Positions 26,284-34,542 of a DNA stretch of 64,000 bases are shown here, piece after piece (the first letter of the stretch is position 1; every line of letters begins with the position of its first letter). The notes beneath the pieces are model-generated. The model was not told the DNA's origin. It ran no database searches and worked only from the letters and a program-made list of their open reading frames with translations. The translations under genes were made by a program, and so were the position numbers. Origin of the DNA: an uncultured Acidobacteriota bacterium (GTDB taxonomy: Bacteria; Acidobacteriota; Blastocatellia; RBC074); the NCBI GenBank assembly GCA_902825875.1, contig CADECP010000022.1, forward strand, positions 62,001-126,000, in the 5' to 3' direction.

Positions 26284-26360
26284 TGGTTTGAAGTCCTTTT
26301 TGATGAATTTGCTGCGCGGCATTTATTGCCGGGCAGGCGCATAAAATCAAGCGCGCCCAA

Positions 26361-26439
26361 AGTGTCAGTAGCCTGCGCGTGAGCAAGGGCTTGGTTTCCC
26401 AAGTTTCAAGCCCTTCCTTACGGTCGGGCTACTGACACC
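26361..26439 (+). repeat. Palindromic repeat, family 3
   Basis: Outer arms gtgtcagtagcc (26362) and ggctactgacac (26427) enclose inner arms caagggcttg / caagcccttc. It lies in the 303-bp gap between the divergent crotonase and DUF305 genes; the remainder of that gap shows no clear signal. No second copy in the window. Confidence 0.75.
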
Positions 26440-26586
26440 GTGCCATTTTCCGTTTTCGCCGTGAACCAAAAAATGAGATGAGAATCCGTTGCCGGAACTC
26501 ATGACGCGGATTTATACTCCACCGCGTAAGGCAGAAACGCTGAGGATAACGCCAATCATCAACTCCTTTTCAACGGAGAATCAACA

Positions 26587-27309
26587 ATGCAGGCAAGGTC
26601 AACTCTGAAATCCGGTTACTTAGGTCTAAACGTTGCGTCGGGGCTAAACATGCTGGCTGCGGCGAGCATTCTGGTTAGCATGGTTTCGTTGTGTGGGTAT
26701 GCGCAGAAAGCAACTCCCGCGAAGCCGGTGGTGGTTCAACCCGGAGCGCCGGGAAAACCGACGAAGGTGCTGCCAAAGACTACAAAGGCCAAGTTGCCAC
26801 CGATTGCCGCGGCAGATGTGGAATTCATGCAAGGGATGATTGTTCATCACGCGCAAGCGGTGGAAATGACTGCGCTGATCGAATCGCACACCGAAAACAA
26901 AGATGTGAGGTCGTTGGGCGCGCGCATCAGCCATTCCCAAGCCGACGAAATCAGGTTTATGAAACGCTGGTTGATTGCTCGTGGGCAGCCCATCGAGGGA
27001 GCTTCGCACGACATGCACAAACACCACGCGAATATGTCGCACGGGATGATGCCTGGAATGCTCAACGCGGAGCAGATGGAGGCACTCAGGAAAGCCAAAG
27101 GCGATGAGTTCGACCGATTGTTTTTGATCGGAATGATTCAACACCATGGCGGAGCATTGACGATGGTCAAGGAATTGCACGACACTGCGGGCGCAGCGCA
27201 GGACGCGGAGTTGTTCAACTTCGCCACCGATGTGGACAGCGGCCAGCGCGCCGAAATTCGAGTTATGGAAAAAATGTTGGAAGGAAAATCTTCAAAGGAG
27301 AAACAATGA
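26587..27309 (+). CDS. Secreted DUF305 protein
   Basis: This encodes 240 aa with a GGAG site. A signal segment lies around residues 20-40, then a Pro/Lys-rich linker, then the ferritin-like four-helix DUF305 domain with its two histidine-methionine clusters: VEFMQGMIVHHAQAVEM and IGMIQHHGGALTMV, plus a His/Met-rich loop (DMHKHHANMSHGMMPGM). The His/Met clusters suggest metal binding, perhaps copper. Its stop overlaps the start of the LVIVD gene by 4 bp (ATGA), so the two are co-translated. Confidence 0.88.
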   Translation: MQARSTLKSGYLGLNVASGLNMLAAASILVSMVSLCGYAQKATPAKPVVVQPGAPGKPTKVLPKTTKAKLPPIAAADVEFMQGMIVHHAQAVEMTALIESHTENKDVRSLGARISHSQADEIRFMKRWLIARGQPIEGASHDMHKHHANMSHGMMPGMLNAEQMEALRKAKGDEFDRLFLIGMIQHHGGALTMVKELHDTAGAAQDAELFNFATDVDSGQRAEIRVMEKMLEGKSSKEKQ

Positions 27310-29315
27310 ATCAACTACCCCTCAAGGCGTTTCGCTTACTGATCGGCAGCATTTTCTTGCTGTCGTTTTTTGTTGGCGTGATGCAGGCGCAAACGCCTCC
27401 GACGCAGGAAACCAAGAAAGCAGAAGAAACGAAAACTGATCTGAAACAAGCGCAGGACAATCCTTTCGGTTTGGAAAAAGCGCCGCCGCTGCCTGCCGGA
27501 ATGACCGGTTCAGACACCAGCGATCCGCGAGCCAATCTGAAACCGGGACTTTATGAAGCCGGAGTGGCTACGTTGGGCATGAAGCACCTGTCGTTACTGA
27601 AAAAACCGGATGCCTTTCAGCTTGATTCCAGCGACACTGCCAGAGTGCATAAGACTTTGGGACAGATTGGCGTTCCAGACCCCGCGATGATTCCCAAACA
27701 GTTCCAAACCGTGATGGCGCAACTGGCGTTTGCTAATTCCGATCTGGCGTTTAAGGGCAAATACCTGTTCCAGGGGAATTTTTATGGCGTCAACATTTAC
27801 GACATTTCCAATCCGGCGAAGTCTCAGTTGGTGACTTCGATGGTTTGTCCGGGCGGACAAGGCGATGTGTCGGTGTACAAAAACCTGATGTTTATGTCGG
27901 TTGAAATGCCCAATGGTCGCTTGGACTGCGGCGTGCAGGGATTTCCGCCGAATCCGCCGCCGGCTGCCGGAAAAGGAAATCCGATGATGATGTTGCCTGC
28001 GCCGCAAAAAGAGCGGTTCCGCGGCGTGCGAATCTTCGACATTACCGACATCAAAAATCCCAAACAACTTGCCGCTGTGCAAACCTGCCGAGGTTCGCAT
28101 ACGCACACGCTGGTCGTAGACCCGAAGGACAAGAAAAACGTTTACATCTACGTTTCCGGTACGTCGTTCGTGCGGCAGGGTGAAGAGTTGCCCGGATGTT
28201 CCGCAGAAAAACCGGACAAAGACCCGAACACTTCGCTGTTCCGTATCGAGGTCATCAAAGTTCCGCTGGCTGCTCCGCAGACCGCCAAAGTGGTGTCGAG
28301 TCCGCGTGTGTTTATGGATGCTCGCACTGGCGCACTTAACGCATTGAGCAGCGGAGCTACGCATGGAACCGGGAAGCCAGCCGAAAGCGACCAATGCCAC
28401 GACATCACTGTGTATTCGGCGAAGGGCTTGGCCGCCGGGGCCTGTTCAGGCAATGGAATCGTGCTGGACATCAAAGACCCCGTGAACCCGAAACGGTTGG
28501 ACGCCGTCAACGATCCGAATTATGCGTATTGGCACTCGGCTTCGTTTTCAAACGACGGAACTAAAGTCGTGTTCACCGATGAATGGGGCGGAGGAATGGC
28601 TGCGCGTTGCCGTCCCAACGATCCGAACAAATGGGGCGCAGATGCGATCTTTCATCTGAAAGACGACAAGCTGAGTTTTGCCAGTTATTACAAATTGCCC
28701 GCCGCTCAGGGTGATTCCGAAAACTGCGTCGCTCACAATGGTTCGCTGATTCCGGTTCCTGGTCGAGACATCGAAGTGCAGTCGTGGTATCAGGGCGGCA
28801 TCTCCGTGGTGGACTTTACCGACGCGGCTCGCCCGACTGAAATTGCCTACTTTGATCGTGGGCCGATTGATCCGAATGTGTTGGTGCTGGCTGGCCATTG
28901 GTCGGCGTATTGGTACAACGGTCACATTTACGGTTCTGAAATCGCTCGCGGGCTGGACGTGTTTGAACTCACACCCAGTCAGTATTTGACTCAGAATGAA
29001 ATTGACGCTGCGAAAACTGTGCAAGTGGCTGAACTGAATGTGCAGAACCAGCAAGAGATCGTTTGGCCGAAGAAGCTGGTTGTCGCCAAAGCTTATCTGG
29101 ATCAGTTGGAGCGGTCGCAGGTGTTGTCGGCGGATCAAATCGCTGCCATGCGCGATGCGATTCAGCGGGCAGAACAATCGAATCTGAATGCTAGTTCGCG
29201 CGCCAAGCTTCAGGGCTTTGTGAAGTCGTTGAAGGAAAGCGCCGGTTCCAAGAGCGGAGCAGATGCCGCACGGTTGCAAGCTCTGGCGGAGATTTTGCAA
29301 AGACCGGTGAAGTAA
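27306..29315 (+). CDS. Secreted LVIVD-repeat beta-propeller protein
   Basis: This encodes 669 aa. A signal peptide (LLIGSIFLLSFFVGVMQAQ) is followed by propeller blades of LVIVD type (FQGNFYGVNIYDISNPAK, FRGVRIFDITDIKNPKQL, ISVVDFTDAARPTEIAYF) and a C-terminal helical region of about 100 residues. Its ATG overlaps the DUF305 stop. The DUF305/LVIVD pairing recurs in Acidobacteria as far as I know, which suggests a joint periplasmic or surface role, possibly metal-related. There is no catalytic motif that I can name. Confidence 0.82.
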   Translation: MNQLPLKAFRLLIGSIFLLSFFVGVMQAQTPPTQETKKAEETKTDLKQAQDNPFGLEKAPPLPAGMTGSDTSDPRANLKPGLYEAGVATLGMKHLSLLKKPDAFQLDSSDTARVHKTLGQIGVPDPAMIPKQFQTVMAQLAFANSDLAFKGKYLFQGNFYGVNIYDISNPAKSQLVTSMVCPGGQGDVSVYKNLMFMSVEMPNGRLDCGVQGFPPNPPPAAGKGNPMMMLPAPQKERFRGVRIFDITDIKNPKQLAAVQTCRGSHTHTLVVDPKDKKNVYIYVSGTSFVRQGEELPGCSAEKPDKDPNTSLFRIEVIKVPLAAPQTAKVVSSPRVFMDARTGALNALSSGATHGTGKPAESDQCHDITVYSAKGLAAGACSGNGIVLDIKDPVNPKRLDAVNDPNYAYWHSASFSNDGTKVVFTDEWGGGMAARCRPNDPNKWGADAIFHLKDDKLSFASYYKLPAAQGDSENCVAHNGSLIPVPGRDIEVQSWYQGGISVVDFTDAARPTEIAYFDRGPIDPNVLVLAGHWSAYWYNGHIYGSEIARGLDVFELTPSQYLTQNEIDAAKTVQVAELNVQNQQEIVWPKKLVVAKAYLDQLERSQVLSADQIAAMRDAIQRAEQSNLNASSRAKLQGFVKSLKESAGSKSGADAARLQALAEILQRPVK

Positions 29316-29351
29316 GTTGCTGAAAGCAGCAAAAACAGAATAGCCAAAAAA

Positions 29352-29393
29352 GAAAAGCACTTGTCAGGAATTAGTTCCTGACAAGTGCTTTTC
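29352..29393. terminator. Bidirectional terminator, perfect 19-bp stem
   Basis: The arms gaaaagcacttgtcaggaa and its complement enclose TTAG. A-tracts precede and T-tracts follow, so it can end both the LVIVD transcript on the plus strand and the tRNA-Glu transcript on the minus strand. Confidence 0.9.
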
Positions 29394-29400
29394 GACTGAG

Positions 29401-29478
29401 TGGCGACCCGTACGGGATTTGAACCCGTGTTACCGCCGTGAAAGGGCGATGTCCTGGACCGGGCTAGACGAACGGGTC
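29401..29478 (-). tRNA. tRNA-Glu (UUC)
   Basis: Read on the minus strand, the acceptor arms GACCCGT and ACGGGTC pair, the anticodon loop reads CUUUCAC giving anticodon UUC, and the T-arm has GGGTTCAAATCCC. The 3' CCA is encoded. A terminator follows directly. Confidence 0.95.
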
Positions 29479-29586
29479 TAAAAATGAACTTTCAGAGATT
29501 CCTATGACCTGTTGACGTTTCCGCATCTCCGAAACGAAGCCGGGATATTACTGACCGACCTGTGGTTCGTCAAGACGTTGACCAAA

Positions 29587-30435
29587 TCATTTTTCTGACT
29601 CAGGAAAAATTTGTAATTTTTCCGCGACGTCCAGAATTCGCTGGGCGGCACGGGCGTGCAGAGGTTCGATCAACTGGCCTTCAAACTGTATGGCGGCCAA
29701 TCCGCGAGCCAGTGCGTCGTTCATCGCGGCGACAATTTTGCGTGCGTTGGTGATTTCCGTTTCCGAAGGGGCAAAGGTTTCGTTGACGATGGCAATGTGC
29801 GAAGGGTGAATGATTGCGCGGCCATCGTAACCCAGATTGCGTGCGCGTTCGCTGTCTCGGCGCAGCCCATTCAGGTCAGGAATCGAAAAGAACGGCGCGT
29901 CGTAAGCATCAATGCCGACGGCTCGCGCTGAATACAACATCCGCGACCGAGCGACCAGCAATTCCGGCTCGCCTTCGGTCAATCGCGCGCGTGTTGCCGT
30001 CGAAAAATCCGCCGAGCCAAACATCAATCCATTCAGCTTCGAACTTGCCTCGGCAATCGCCGGACAATTCAACACTCCGCGCGGAGATTCGATCATCGCA
30101 ATCAATCGTTGATGGTCAGCCAACAAAGAACTCACTGCCACGACTTCTTCCGGGCGCTCGACTTTGGGCAACACCGCACCATAAGCCTTGCTGTTGGCGA
30201 CGGCTTTTGCATCTTCTTCGCCAAAACCGGTGTCGAAACGATTGACGCGAACGAAGACAGGCTTTGCGCCGAAATCCAATTCGCTGAGCAATCGCATGAC
30301 GTTTTGCCGGGCTTCGATTTTGCGGTCGAGCGAAACGGCGTCTTCCAAATCCAGAATCAACGCATCGGCTTCGACATCGCGCGCTTTCAAGATCATCTTT
30401 TCCGACACGCCGGGAACGAACAACAAACTTCTCAT
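29587..30435 (-). CDS. HpcH/HpaI-family (CitE-like) acyl-CoA lyase
   Basis: This encodes 282 aa. The opening RSLLFVPGVSEKMI, ALILDLEDAV, VFVRVNRFDTG, AMIESPRGVLN, LMFGSADFS and the end region RAIIHPSHIAIVNETF mark the CitE/malyl-CoA lyase family. These cleave 3-hydroxyacyl-CoA thioesters such as citramalyl-, malyl- or methylmalyl-CoA, using Mg bound by the Glu and Asp of these motifs. The gene overlaps the MaoC gene by 4 bp, so it should act on the product of that hydratase. The exact substrate is an open question. Confidence 0.87.
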   Translation of the reverse strand: MRSLLFVPGVSEKMILKARDVEADALILDLEDAVSLDRKIEARQNVMRLLSELDFGAKPVFVRVNRFDTGFGEEDAKAVANSKAYGAVLPKVERPEEVVAVSSLLADHQRLIAMIESPRGVLNCPAIAEASSKLNGLMFGSADFSTATRARLTEGEPELLVARSRMLYSARAVGIDAYDAPFFSIPDLNGLRRDSERARNLGYDGRAIIHPSHIAIVNETFAPSETEITNARKIVAAMNDALARGLAAIQFEGQLIEPLHARAAQRILDVAEKLQIFPESEK

Positions 30436-30887
30436 TTGGTTTGGCTCCTTTTCGGAATCAACACGCGGCGGCGCAGCGTCAACACGACTTCGCCATTTTG
30501 ATTCAGTCCGCGAGTTTCGACATAGACCACGCCGCGATCCGGCTTGCTTTGCGATTCGCGGATTTCCAGCACTTCGGTTTCGGCGTAAATCGTGTCGCCG
30601 TGAAAGCTGGGCAGCACGTGTTTGACGCTTTCGTATTCCAGATTAGCGATGGCGTGCAAACTGACATCGTTGACCGACATGCCTACGACCAGGCTGAAAA
30701 TGAATGTGCCGTTGACCAGTCGCCGCCCGTGCTGAGTGCTTTTGGCGTAATGTTCGTCAATGTGCAGTGGATTCTGGTTCATGGTCATCAAGCTGAACCA
30801 CGTGTCGTCAAACTCCGTGACCGTGCGTCCCGGCCAGTGCTTGTAAATGTCACCGACGTTGAAATCTTCCAGGTATCTTCCTGCCAT
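30432..30887 (-). CDS. MaoC-like hotdog-fold enoyl-CoA hydratase
   Basis: This encodes 151 aa. The phrases YLEDFNVGDIYKHWPGRTVTE, DDTWFSLMTMNQNPLHIDEHYA and GRRLVNGTFIFSLVVGMSV carry the Asp/His hydratase pair (N-P-L-H-I-D-E-H) of MaoC and mesaconyl-CoA hydratase-type enzymes. It lies between the acyl-CoA dehydrogenase and the CitE-like lyase in one minus-strand cluster. Dehydrogenation, hydration and cleavage in that order make a complete short degradative module. A palindromic repeat separates it from the dehydrogenase. Confidence 0.87.
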   Translation of the reverse strand: MAGRYLEDFNVGDIYKHWPGRTVTEFDDTWFSLMTMNQNPLHIDEHYAKSTQHGRRLVNGTFIFSLVVGMSVNDVSLHAIANLEYESVKHVLPSFHGDTIYAETEVLEIRESQSKPDRGVVYVETRGLNQNGEVVLTLRRRVLIPKRSQTK

Positions 30888-30897
30888 AAAACCTCAA

Positions 30898-30987
30898 GGT
30901 ACGGAACCGGGAGCGGTAGCGACTGGGTAGGCTCGTGATGCACACACTCCAGAAGCGTCCGGTCGCTACTGCTCCCGGTTCCGTACC
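30898..30987 (-). repeat. Palindromic repeat, family 2 (copy 2)
   Basis: The arms ggtacggaaccgggagc…gcgac and the near-exact complement ending ggttccgtacc form a ~26-bp stem around a 38-nt centre. It fills almost the whole gap between the dehydrogenase and MaoC genes. A related, less complete copy is at 15455-15536. Confidence 0.88.
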
Positions 30988-30989
30988 GA

Positions 30990-32147
30990 TTATTTTGCGG
31001 GGTATTTGGCGATCAAGCCTTTGGCGATGATCAGCCGTTGAAGTTCGTTCGTTCCGCCGCCGATTATCAACAACGGAGCGTCGCGGTAATAACGTTCGAC
31101 TCTGAAATCTTTGGCGTAACCGTTGCCGCCGTGAACTCGCATCGCCAGCAGCGCGACTTCCTGAGCCGTTTCAGTCGCAAACAGCTTCGCCATTCCGGCT
31201 TCAAGGTCACAGCGTTCGCCGCGATCTTTCTTTTCCGCAGCCGAGCGAACCAGCAAGCGCGCGGCTTCGATCTTTGTTCCCATTTCGGCCAGCATGATCT
31301 GGATGGTTTGATGTTCGGCGATGGCTTTGCCGAAAGTTCGCCGCTGTTGCGCGTAATGAATCGCGTCTTCAAAAGCCGCCTGAGCCAAACCGACTCCGCG
31401 CGCGGCGACGTTGATGCGTTCGCTTTCCAGGCCGGTCATGATTTGTTTGAAGCCTTCGCCTTCGCGCCCGCCGATCAGGTTTTCAGCCGGAACATAGAAA
31501 TCTTCAAACAACAGTTCACAGGTTTCGACGCCTTTGTAACCAAGCTTGTCAATGTCGCGCTCGACGGTGAAACCCGCGCCGCCTTTTTCAATCACGAACG
31601 CCGAAATGCCTTTGTGCGCAGGCTGAGCCGTTGGATCAGTCTTCGCCGCCAGCACAAAAGTGTTGCCGTAACGACCGTTGGTGATCCACATCTTGGAACC
31701 GTTGATGACGTAACCATCGCCTTTGCGCACGGCAGTCGTTCGCAGATTCTGCACATCGGTTCCGGCGTCGGATTCGGTCAGCGCCAGGCCGCCGCGCCGT
31801 TCGCCAGTTGCCATCGCGGGCAAAAACTTTTGTTTCTGCTCTTCGGTTCCGAAGCGGGTGATGATGTCGCAGCAAACCGAATGCGTACCGATTGGGCCGA
31901 CCAAACTCATCCAGCCGCGCGCTAGTTCTTCCATCATCAATGCGTAAGTCGTGTAGCCCAGAGCCAGACCGCCGTATTCTTCCGGCACGTTGGCTCCGAA
32001 CAAGCCGAGCTTTTTCATGCTTTCAACCAGCGCATGCGGATACTCGTTGTCGTGTTCCAGCTTGCTGGCAGTGGGCAGCACTTCGCGTTCGACAAATTCG
32101 CGCAGACTGCGGACGATTTGCTGTTGAGTTTCGTCAAGTGAGTACAA
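30990..32147 (-). CDS. Acyl-CoA dehydrogenase, isovaleryl-CoA dehydrogenase-like active site
   Basis: This encodes 385 aa of full family length. FAD-binding and fold motifs are present (GGLALTESDAGTDV, VINGSKMWITNG, RTFGKAIAEHQTIQ, RVHGGNGYAKDF). At the usual catalytic position near the C-terminus the sequence is IGGGTNELQR, with Gly in place of Glu; instead a Glu lies in helix G (ESERINVA, E243), as in isovaleryl-CoA dehydrogenase. The substrate is therefore probably branched. It heads the minus-strand cluster with MaoC and the CitE-like lyase. The 146-bp gap to the divergent acylase must carry both promoters. Confidence 0.88.
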   Translation of the reverse strand: MYSLDETQQQIVRSLREFVEREVLPTASKLEHDNEYPHALVESMKKLGLFGANVPEEYGGLALGYTTYALMMEELARGWMSLVGPIGTHSVCCDIITRFGTEEQKQKFLPAMATGERRGGLALTESDAGTDVQNLRTTAVRKGDGYVINGSKMWITNGRYGNTFVLAAKTDPTAQPAHKGISAFVIEKGGAGFTVERDIDKLGYKGVETCELLFEDFYVPAENLIGGREGEGFKQIMTGLESERINVAARGVGLAQAAFEDAIHYAQQRRTFGKAIAEHQTIQIMLAEMGTKIEAARLLVRSAAEKKDRGERCDLEAGMAKLFATETAQEVALLAMRVHGGNGYAKDFRVERYYRDAPLLIIGGGTNELQRLIIAKGLIAKYPAK

Positions 32148-32293
32148 AGTCTTTTCTCCTGATTGGCGAGCTATTCGACAGACACGCTTTTGCCTGCCCG
32201 AAAATCTTGTTCATTGTCCAAGCTTACCGCACAATAAACCCAGTGGTAATGACAGCCTGAACTTTGACGCAAAAATTTTTCTGAGGAACGACG

Positions 32294-34480
32294 ATGAAAC
32301 CAAATTGGAAGCTTTTCGCCGCAACCGTGTTGTGCGCGCTGCTCACCTTTTCAGTTCAAGCGCAGCAATCCGCTCAAACTTTGGCGCAGCAAGTCACCAT
32401 TCACCGCGACACCTTCGGCGTGCCGCACATTTTCGGCAAGTCCGACGCCGCAGTAATTTTCGGCCTGGCTTACGCTCAATGCGAAGACAATTTCTGGCAA
32501 CTCGAAACCGATTACATCAGCGCGCTGGGCCGAGCCGCCGAACTGGAAGGCGAGCGGTCGTTGGCGCGCGATCTGACGTTTCGATTGTTTGAAATCGAAC
32601 GATTGTCCAAAGCCGAATACGATCGTTTGCCCGCCAATTTGCGCGCGCTGTGCGATGCCTTTGCCGCCGGAGTGAATCATTTCATCGCGCGTCATCCCGA
32701 AATCAAACCGCGATTGCTCGACAGACTGGAAGGCTGGCAGGTGCTGGCGTTTGCCCGGTCTGGCAGAGTCGGCGGAGTCAATCGGCTTGGCTTGAACCAA
32801 AACGAAATTCAACTTGGCAAGCTGGAAACCACAGACAAAGCCGAAGCTGCGCCAATGAATTTTGACGGCTTGCAATCATGGTTTGTCGAATCGCACCTGG
32901 AAGTTGAAGAAGGCTCGAACATGTGGGCGGTGTCCGGGCGCAAAAGCGCCAGCGGCAACGCTATGTTGTTCATCAATCCCCACGTAGGTTTTTTCGGCGG
33001 CGGTCAGCGTTACGAAGCCCACTTGAACAGTGACGAAGGGCTGAACGCTTACGGCTTTGCGATTTTGGGAACGGCTTACATTCGCACAGGCTTCAACCAG
33101 TTTCTCGGCTGGAGCCACACGAACAATTACGCCGACACGGCGGACGTTTACCTGGAAAGCTTCGACGATCCGGCGAATCCGCTTAGCTACAAATACGGCA
33201 ACGAACATCGAACCGCTGTCGAATGGACTGACACAGTCAAAGTCAAAACAGAGCAGGGAATCGAAGTTCGCCGTTACCGTTTTCGCAAGACTCATCACGG
33301 CCCGATCATCGGTTCACGTAACGGCAAAGCCGTCGCCGCGCGCATTGCCCGGCTGGAAGAAGGCGGCGAATTGGAACAGCGCATCTTGATGAACCGCGCT
33401 CGCAATTTGAAAGAGTTTCGCGCGGCGCTCGGCAAACTCAGCCTGACCGGATCGAACACGCTTTATGCCGACAACAAAGGCAACATCTTTTATGTTCACG
33501 GCAACGCGGTTCCGCGCCGTTCGGCGAAATTCGATTGGACGAAGCCTGTGGACGGCAGCACGCCGGAAACCGAATGGCAGGGCTTTCACGCGCTGGAAGA
33601 GTTGCCGTTGTTTCTGAACCCGAAGTCGGGCTTTTTGCAGAACTGCAACTCGACGGCGTTTCTGACGGCATCCAGTAATGTGACAGGGCAAGACAGCCTG
33701 TCGAAAGAGAAGTTTCCGGCGTACATGGTTCCCGAAGAAGACACGCCGCGCGCCAAAATTTCTCGGCGATTGCTGACGGCCAAAAAGAAATTCACCTTTG
33801 ACGAATGGACTAAAGCCGCCACAGACACCACCGTCGGCGAAGCCAAACAAGGGATCCAAACGCTGGCCGAAGAGTGGGAGCAATTAAAACGCGAAGACGA
33901 AGCCAAAGCCGAAGAAATCAAACCCGTCGTGCTGATGCTGAGAGAATGGGATCAGATTGCACGGCTGAATTCAGAAGCGACGACGCTGTTCATCCTGACG
34001 CTGGAACGCGCCAATGCCGATAAAGGCGATGCGAAATTCAAAATGCTTCGCGCTCTGGAAAAGACCGTCGCCGATCTGGAACTGAAGTTCGGCACGTGGC
34101 GGGTTCAATGGGGAGAGATCAATCGTTTGCAGCGAGTCCACACCAGCGGCAACGAACCCTTTGACGACAAAAAGCCAAGTCTGCCGGTCGCGGGCGGCCC
34201 CAGCTTCGCGGGCGTGGTGTTCACTTTCAGCGCACGCGCCGAACGAGGCCAGCAACGGCGTTACGGCACGGCGGGCAACACATTTGTCGCCGTCGCCGAA
34301 TTCGGAAAAACGTTACGGGCGCAATCCGTGCTGGTCTTTGGGCAAAGCGCCGATCCGAATTCCAAACATCATCTGAATCAAGCCGAGCTTTACGCGACCG
34401 GCAAATTCAAACCCGTCCGATTCACGTTGGCTGAAATCAAAGCGAATCTGGAAATTGCCTATCAGCCAGGGAGGCCCTAA
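32294..34480 (+). CDS. Penicillin acylase-family (Ntn-hydrolase) amidase, periplasmic
   Basis: This encodes 728 aa with a signal peptide (LFAATVLCALLTFSVQAQ). The alpha part begins VTIHRDTFGVPHIFG and FGLAYAQCEDNFWQLE. The precursor is expected to cut itself before S208 in EEGSNMWAVSG, making Ser the N-terminal nucleophile of the beta chain; an NPHVG motif follows. Usual family members read GSNNWAV, so Met replaces one Asn here. C-terminal phrases (LPVAGGPSFAGVVF) are close to aculeacin/acyl-homoserine-lactone acylases. Candidate substrates are acylated amines including AHL signals; none can be chosen from sequence. Confidence 0.87.
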   Translation: MKPNWKLFAATVLCALLTFSVQAQQSAQTLAQQVTIHRDTFGVPHIFGKSDAAVIFGLAYAQCEDNFWQLETDYISALGRAAELEGERSLARDLTFRLFEIERLSKAEYDRLPANLRALCDAFAAGVNHFIARHPEIKPRLLDRLEGWQVLAFARSGRVGGVNRLGLNQNEIQLGKLETTDKAEAAPMNFDGLQSWFVESHLEVEEGSNMWAVSGRKSASGNAMLFINPHVGFFGGGQRYEAHLNSDEGLNAYGFAILGTAYIRTGFNQFLGWSHTNNYADTADVYLESFDDPANPLSYKYGNEHRTAVEWTDTVKVKTEQGIEVRRYRFRKTHHGPIIGSRNGKAVAARIARLEEGGELEQRILMNRARNLKEFRAALGKLSLTGSNTLYADNKGNIFYVHGNAVPRRSAKFDWTKPVDGSTPETEWQGFHALEELPLFLNPKSGFLQNCNSTAFLTASSNVTGQDSLSKEKFPAYMVPEEDTPRAKISRRLLTAKKKFTFDEWTKAATDTTVGEAKQGIQTLAEEWEQLKREDEAKAEEIKPVVLMLREWDQIARLNSEATTLFILTLERANADKGDAKFKMLRALEKTVADLELKFGTWRVQWGEINRLQRVHTSGNEPFDDKKPSLPVAGGPSFAGVVFTFSARAERGQQRRYGTAGNTFVAVAEFGKTLRAQSVLVFGQSADPNSKHHLNQAELYATGKFKPVRFTLAEIKANLEIAYQPGRP

Positions 34481-34542
34481 GCTAAACTGCGACCCCAAAT
34501 CGGAATGATGCCTCAGAATATCTATATCCACAGGAGTTCCTC

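Noticed and set aside
31038-31925. Open frame on the plus strand over the acyl-CoA dehydrogenase
   Set aside because: Antisense shadow of a full-length, well-conserved enzyme.
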